Source: Haematococcus lacustris
Taxonomy: Eukaryota > Chlorophyta > Chlorophyceae > Chlamydomonadales > Haematococcaceae
Direction: 5' to 3'
Assembly: GCA_030144725.1 (NCBI GenBank)
Contig: JASKMD010000012.1
Span: 10,569,352 to 10,633,351 of the forward strand
DNA: 64,000 nt
In this document: positions 58,457 through 64,000 of the stretch, in pieces
Layout of the letters: every line of letters begins with the position of its first letter
Numbering within the stretch: the stretch's first letter is position 1
The notes under the pieces: generated by a model
The model's input: the letters and a program-made list of their open reading frames with translations, nothing else
Databases searched by the model: none
Told to the model about the DNA's origin: nothing
Made by a program: the position numbers and the translations under genes

Positions 58457-61400
58457 TCATCGCTGCCGCAAGAGCATCAGCACCGCCTTGGCCACCAGCA
58501 TCCGCTTGGCCCACATCCAGTAGAAGCGCAGGCTGGTGCGCCGCCTCAGCGTTGTCAGGTCCAAGCCCGGTACTGCCACATCCTTTTTACCCGGCACCGC
58601 AGAATACAGCGCCAAGACCGCTGTGGCTCCGCACTCGCTCCCCGACATGTCACTACCGTGACCGTGCTGCTGCGATGAGGTCGCAGATGGCTGCCGGCAT
58701 CCCTCAAGCACTGGCGGCTGGCCCGAGGCAGGCCGTGCGGCCAGGGCGTGCCGCTGCTTATGCCGCGGCAGAGCGATGAAGGTGGTCACAGGAATGACGT
58801 GAACAGAGGAGATGGCACATTTTGTTAATGAAGTGACCTCCCCGTCTCCTGGCCCAGCTGTAGTGGGCTCCTCCTTTGCTGCTGCTGCTGCTCCTACCCC
58901 TGCCCCAACTGTTGCGAGCTCCCTGACAGCTGCTGGGGCCCCTGGCTCCGCTGCTGCAAGCACTGCTGCTCCACAACCTTGGCTGCTGATATCAGCATCT
59001 GGTTCAGGCATTGCATTCAACAGCCCAGCCTGCGACCCCAGCTTCCCTGGCCTTGTGTGCGTCAGGCCCTGTGCTGCAGAGTCCAAGCACACCATCCCTG
59101 CCCCTCCACCTGCACAGGCTGCAGGCTGTGCAGCAAGCTGCAGCCCATCACCCTGGAGCGAGGCTTGCAGCCGCTGCTGGCGGCCAGGCTGCTCAAAGGG
59201 CACCAAGGCCCGAGAGGGGCCCGAGGAGGTGGAGGGTGCGATGCACACGATGCGCTCCTGCTCGTCCACCAACACAAAGGCGGCAGGGTCCGGGCGCAGC
59301 AGGTCAGCCAGGAGGGCCCACAGCAGGGACCAGCGCTGGGCTTGACGGTGTAGGAACCGGCGATGAGGCTTGCTGGGCACCTGGCCGGCTGCTCGTGCTG
59401 CATGGGGCAGGGCAGGGGAGGGGAGGGGAGGGGGCATGAGTCAAGGGTGAAGGCTGCACAGGGAGAGAGAGAAGGGGAGGGGGGTTGACAGGTGGAGGGG
59501 AGAGGCCATTAGCAGCACAGAAGAAGGTAGTGAGGGGGAGGGGGGCTGTGAGTGGGTGCAAGGGAGAGGCCAGGAGTGAAGGTAGCAGGGGCAGGGGAGG
59601 CAGGGGGTGCGTGTTAAAATAAGTAAGAGTGGGAAGAAGTTGCCGAGTTACTACCATCATTGAAGTAATGTGGTTGCCAGCTTGCAGCACAAAAGCACAG
59701 CGAAGGCCTGTCCAGCGCTGAGCCAGGGCTGACCCGGCGCACACCCTGGTGGTGCCCAGCTCGTGATGTTAAGGTCGACTAGGAGACTAGCAGACTGTCC
59801 ACATCTCACTCTTTGCTCTGCCCCTGACCTTAACCCCCGCACCTCTGGCCTTCTCCGCTTTCCGCTGCACGGCTTCGTGGATCCTGCGCCACCTTGCGTC
59901 CCTCAGCCCCGTCTGACTAGGCAACTCATCCGCCCAGATGCGAGGCATGGGCCCCTGCACTGCCTGTGATACACTGCTCACCATGCCCTGCTGCCCCTGC
60001 TGCTCCTGCCCCTGCTGCTGCTGCCCCTGCTGCTGCTCTGTGTATGAATGCCCCTCCTCCTCCTTTTGGTTTAACCGCTCACTCCCATGCAGTGGCAATA
60101 CTTGTTGACCTGCTGCGTCCTCTGAGCATGGAAGCTGATGCTGCCCTGTGTCAGGGGGGGTGCTGTCAGGCGGCTGCGTGTCAGCCTTTAGAGCAGCTGC
60201 AGGACAGGCGACTGCCGAGCTGGTGTGGTGGTGGTGAGGAGGTGGTGTGGGGTAAGGCATGGCCACCTGGCCAGGCGCAGAGGGCATATGGGTATGGCTG
60301 CAGCGCAGGTGGCAGAGCAGCCAGATCAGGCGACTGCCCAGGCAAGTGCCAGGCATATGGGGTGGGGTGTGTAGGGTAGGTGGGGGTGGGGGTGGGATAG
60401 GGGTAGGTGGGGTCTGATGAATGGGGGTGAGTTAAGGTGGGGTAGGGTGATGGGCAACAGGGCTGACCTGCCTGCAGCATTCATCAGCTCTGGTGTGCCT
60501 CCCTCCCCAAAACCCATAGATATCCCATTCTGGCGCTATGCTGCTATTTAGTAGTACTCAGCACATGCAGAACCTTGGTCAGGGCCAGAGCCATGCAAGA
60601 ACCACACCCACACCCAAGAGGGGCACCTCTGGCACCACCCCTTAAGCAGCAGCCCTGACCCCACAGCCCCCCAGGCTTCCCCAACCTCCCATGTGGCCTC
60701 CGGCCTTGGCATCTAGCCCTGGCCCTGGCCCTGGCCCTGGCCTGTGGATCTGGCCCTGGCCTTGCCTGCTGCCCCCGTCAGCCCCTGCTCCTCTCCTCCT
60801 CCATGCCCCACCACACACATGTACATCATCTCAAAGGCCGGCAGCTCCTGCGCAAAGGCCTCAGCAAAGAATGCGTCGCTGAGGATGTCTGACATGTCCA
60901 GCTCAGCCCTGAGTGCAGCAGCAGCACTGGCGAGATTGGCTGCATCAGACCCCACCAGCACACAGCACAGCTTGCTTTCTTTGTTGCTGCAGACTTATCA
61001 AGCTGGCTATACCAGCAGCAGCAGCCATAGCAGAACCACCACAAAGGCATTTGCATATGCCCTGAGCCAGCTGTTGCTTTCTCTAATACAGTTTCCAGTC
61101 CAGTCAAGCATCTGTTGCTCTATCTTATACAATTACCAATGCCCGCAACGGCTGCTGATGCTCTGCACCAGGCCGCCAACCTTTCCTCACCATGTCTTGG
61201 CTGCAGCGGGCTGTGTGAGGCACTGGTAGGCTACCACCAGGCGCTTGAATGCTGCGTCTGAGGCGGAGACATGCTGCCTGGTCTTGTCTGGGTGACTGCA
61301 CGCAGGGAGGTCCGACGCTGCATAGCTGATGAGCTGCACAACACGCTCGTAAGAGTATGCGACGGGAAGGGCACCTCTGCAGAGCGCGCGCTTTGAAGGC

Positions 61401-61490
61401 ACGACGGAGATCCGCGGTGCTCACCCCTTCCTGCAGTTGTTTGAAACAGCGGGCTGCTTGTATTGATACGACAGCGGCATGCTCTGCCAC
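58457..61490 (-). CDS. J-domain (DnaJ/Hsp40-type) co-chaperone, long C-terminus
   Basis: The J domain stimulates Hsp70 ATPase. Exon 1 (61490-61375) and exon 2 (61295-61191) join in phase to give the domain: ADLRRAFKARALQ then SHPDKTRQHVSASDAAFKRL and VVAYQCLTQP, with the essential HPD tripeptide right at the splice junction. Exon 3 starts at 60986 (KLCCVLVGSDAANLAS, then MSDILSDAFFAEAFAQELPA). Further exons lie about 60350-59830 (Gln/Gly-rich linker, then DARWRRIHEAVQRKAEKARG) and about 59400-58457 (SKPHRRFLHRQAQRWSLLWA, LADLLRPDPAAFVLVDEQER, a long Ala/Gly-rich loop, ending TSLRFYWMWAKRMLVAKAVL). Bounds of the middle exons are not resolved. Domains after the J domain are not recognised. Confidence 0.7.
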
Positions 61491-61922
61491 TACGCGGCGC
61501 CACGGGGCAAACCTGCACGCCTAGGATTGCCAATGCCTCATGGCGGCTAAGCTCCGATTGGCCAGAAGCCATCGGTGCGCAAGCGCTGGCTTCCGCGCAC
61601 TGCTATGTTTACGCTTGCATCTTGCACCCGCGCAAGCAAGCCGCCGCATGTCATCAGTTTTGTTGACCCTGCCCACATTGTGATTGTCTGCTGCTACTAG
61701 GCGCAAAGTGGCTCTTAACACCCTTTATGCGATCTGCAGGTGAAGCGTCGGAAATGTTGACTCCGAATCAGGGGTTTCCTGGCCGTAAGCCGATTGCCGC
61801 CAATGACGTTGGCGGTGGCTGGGGCGGGCAAAAAGTGTCTGACTTATGACATTTGCTCCACGGAAAGAGGTGTGCAAGGGCTGTCCTACGTGAAGGTCCT
61901 ACGTGAAGGCCCCATGCCGCGG

Positions 61923-61958
<36 letters not shown>

Positions 61959-62185
61959 TATACTTCGTTATACCGATGGGTTAAAAAAAGGGCAGATGCG
62001 AGCGACACAATCTTGCTCACGTGCTCAGCTTCCATAACATGAAGAATGTAGGGCTGCTGATTACTTGCAGCCATCAGCTGTGCACAGTTCAGCAGGCAAG
62101 GTCATGTTCTAAAGATAACCTAGTACATGTCAAGCTACGCCTGTTCAACCACTCTGCAGGCGTGGAGTGCCTGCTGTGGCTTGGC
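61491..62185. other. Intergenic region with a (CA)n tract
   Basis: 61925-61957 is a CA dinucleotide repeat. The rest holds the J-domain gene promoter and the 3' flank of the Hint gene; no other gene seen. Confidence 0.5.
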
Positions 62186-63923
62186 CTAGTCGGCCATGCT
62201 CTGCATGAACATAGCCACCACGTCAAACAGCGACAGAGCCGTCCCACTGGCTCGCTGCTGAACAGCCACAGTGGACAGGGCTGCAAAGCTCTCTCCATCC
62301 ATCTGGGCCAGCAGCGTCTTGAACACGTGCCCAGCTGGGGACGTGAATGGCAAGTCCCCCATGCGGGCCCCCAGTTGGATACAGCTTCCCAGCAGCTGCC
62401 TGACTGCGGGTTGCAGCTGGGCAGGGACACTGGCCATGTCTAAATAGGCATCCGGCGCCCTGGGCTCGGTGACTAGCTGCAGCTGACCCATACTGGCCAG
62501 GACGAGCTGTGGGGCCAGGGCCGGTGATGAGCGCTGCCAGGTGCGGCTGAGGCTGGCATTCACAGTCCAATGCTCCAAGCAGTGGCGCCACAGGGGCAGC
62601 AGGTCAGAGGCAGGCACTGACATGTCTCCCATGCTTTCTGCCTGCTGAATGTCAACAGGCGGGTGTAGGGCTGATGCAGTGATGGGGCAAGACAGCTGCG
62701 GCGTGGGCTGCGCTTGATCTAGGGAAGCAGGCTTGCGTGGATGCGAGGGTGGCACGTGGATGGCCGTGTCTAGCAACGATGTCGCCCCTGCAGCTGAATA
62801 ATCCAGGCTGGTTAGGCGCCATGGGGGTTTAGTGTGGAAGGGGCGGGCAAGGCTAGGGACCTGGCCTGGGCAGGTCTCAGCAAGTGTCAGCTGAGCATTG
62901 CCATCGCCTGTTGGCATGTGGACGGTGGCACGCACGACAGGCACAGCCTGGGTGTCTGCTGAGCCCAGTGTAAGCAGCTGCATAGACAGGGGCGATGCTT
63001 CCTGGGCATGTGCTGCATCTGCAGCCAGGCGCTGGGAGAAGGCCGCTTCATAGGGGGCCAGGCCCATCAGGTAGGCTGTACGGGCCACCGTGTGTGTGGC
63101 CACCCCCTCAGGCACCAGCAGCGCATTGCCCGTCAGCAGGGGGGTGAAGCTGCCGTACTCCTCAACCCTGCAGGGTGAGGGGAGAGGCCGAGCACACTTT
63201 TGCCGGGGTCGCTCAGCGCGGCCAACCCTATGGCAGGCTGCTGCAGATCGGGCTGGATGTGGTGTTGGCGGCTGTGCAGATGCGCACATGGCTCAGGGTG
63301 AGGGTGACCAGTGTGAGGGCTATTGTGGTGTGAGCAGCTGGAGGAAATGGCTAGGCTCGCAGCCAAGGGGTGGGGTAGGGTCGCAGCCAAGCGCCACTCA
63401 CGTTTCCACCTCAGTGATGGTGCTGGTGTGCAGGCAGCCGCTGCTCTCATCCCTCAGCAGCACCAGGTCGCCCACCACCACCTGGCCAAAGGTCTTGCAG
63501 CCACCCGGCACATGCGCCACGTCAGAGAGGCAACGGCGGCCAGCCTGGACCTCAGCCTGCTCCCTCTCCAATGTATGGTTGCCAGCAGCAGCTGGAAGCA
63601 TGGTGGGTGGGCGGTTCAGGGGTACAGGGTGGCCAGGAAGGAGGTAGCGGTGATTAGGGGTGGCGGTCAGCTGGCCGGTGCTGCCGTCCGCCCTGGTGAA
63701 GGTCAGGCGGGTCTGGTTCAGGATGGCCCGCACTGCATGGGTCTGCAGGGCAGTGGGCAGGACTCCATGCAGCCAGCCATGCAGGCGCTCATGCATGCAC
63801 CCCGGTGTGCTACCCTGGTACCTCAACCAGGGCCAGCAGCCAGGCCAGGAGGAGGCACGGCAGGGGTGCATGATCCTGGGCGGGAAGCCTGGGGACGGCC
63901 AGGCTGGGGCACACTGCAGTAGA

Positions 63924-63954
<31 letters not shown>

Positions 63955-64000
63955 AGCAACTGCGGCCATGAATGGAGCCGTCCCATGCTGCTCAGCACTT
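62186..64000 (-). CDS. Hedgehog/intein (Hint) domain protein, 5' end outside the window
   Basis: C-terminal part of a protein with a Hog-type Hint domain, a self-processing fold that cleaves the chain before a conserved Cys. The last two exons are clear: one ending at 63402 and one from 63167 to the stop at 62186, joined in phase. Visible: TRLTFTRADGSTGQLTATPN HRYLLPG (the T..H block), GQVVVGDLVLLRDESSG, HTSTITEVETVEEYGSFTPL LTGNALLVPEGVATHTV (the 'G.faPlT..G.l.VdGV' block). A roughly 300-residue C-terminal extension with AILMG-like helices and no known domain follows (ending LFDVVAMFMQSMAD). The catalytic N-terminal Cys and any secreted or vWA-type N-terminus would lie beyond 64000. The right edge has CCAG tetramer repeats (63927-63950) in an intron. 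Confidence 0.72.

Overview
The window looks like nuclear DNA of a GC-rich, intron-dense, flagellated chlorophycean green alga (a Chlamydomonas/Volvox/Haematococcus-type lineage). The reasons are many short GT-AG introns (some GC-AG), a ropporin/RSP11-type radial-spoke gene, TTAGGG-like interstitial repeats, and very long G/C-rich microsatellites inside introns. The lineage is an inference from gene content and base composition; no marker gene settles it.

Layout. 1-0.88 kb: pyrimidine-rich DNA without a gene. 0.88-8.8 kb: a probable CACTA (EnSpm/TNP2-type) DNA transposon. Its spliced transposase gene lies between a 22-bp minisatellite and an array of 83-bp palindromic units, and one intron holds a telomere-like array. 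8.8-10.6 kb: a truncated HSPA12-type Hsp70 copy split by a 494-bp TA-flanked MITE. 11.5 kb: tRNA-Asn(GTT). 12.0-12.5 kb: (GGGGGC)n. 14.0-17.3 kb: a second, decayed HSPA12 copy, followed by a copia fragment (with a small insertion carrying a 12-bp duplication) and a 5'-truncated LINE. 21.2-22.5 kb: about 276 perfect units of GGGGC. 23.2-27.2 kb (-): a complete NRAMP metal transporter. 27.2-28.1 kb: an AT-rich TTAA island. 28.9-32.8 kb (-): an unrecognised nucleic-acid-binding-type protein with a helix-hairpin-helix region and seven winged-helix-like modules made by tandem exon duplication. 32.9 kb: an orphan copy of a ropporin exon. 33.7-43.9 kb (-): APC2 of the anaphase-promoting complex, its introns filled by at least five different satellites. 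44.6-45.6 kb (-): ropporin/RSP11-like gene. 46.5-50.3 kb (-): the intact HSPA12-like gene (12 exons, 608 aa). 51.1-54.1 kb (+): FAHD1-like acylpyruvase. 54.5 kb (+): a short acidic candidate gene. 57.7 kb: a second MITE. 58.5-61.5 kb (-): J-domain protein. 62.2 kb to the right edge (-): a Hedgehog/intein (Hint) domain protein, 5' end outside.

Exon models were built by eye from splice signals and reading phase. Total lengths that divide by three, with phase kept across every junction, support NRAMP (531 aa), the winged-helix gene (796 aa), HSPA12 (608 aa), FAHD1 (266 aa) and the transposase (13 introns). The host genes (metal transport, cell-cycle ubiquitin ligase, radial spoke, chaperones, acylpyruvate hydrolysis) are unrelated housekeeping or flagellar functions and show no operon-like logic. 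What links the window is repeat growth and duplication: HSPA12 in three copies, the ropporin exon in two, a FAHD1 exon in two.
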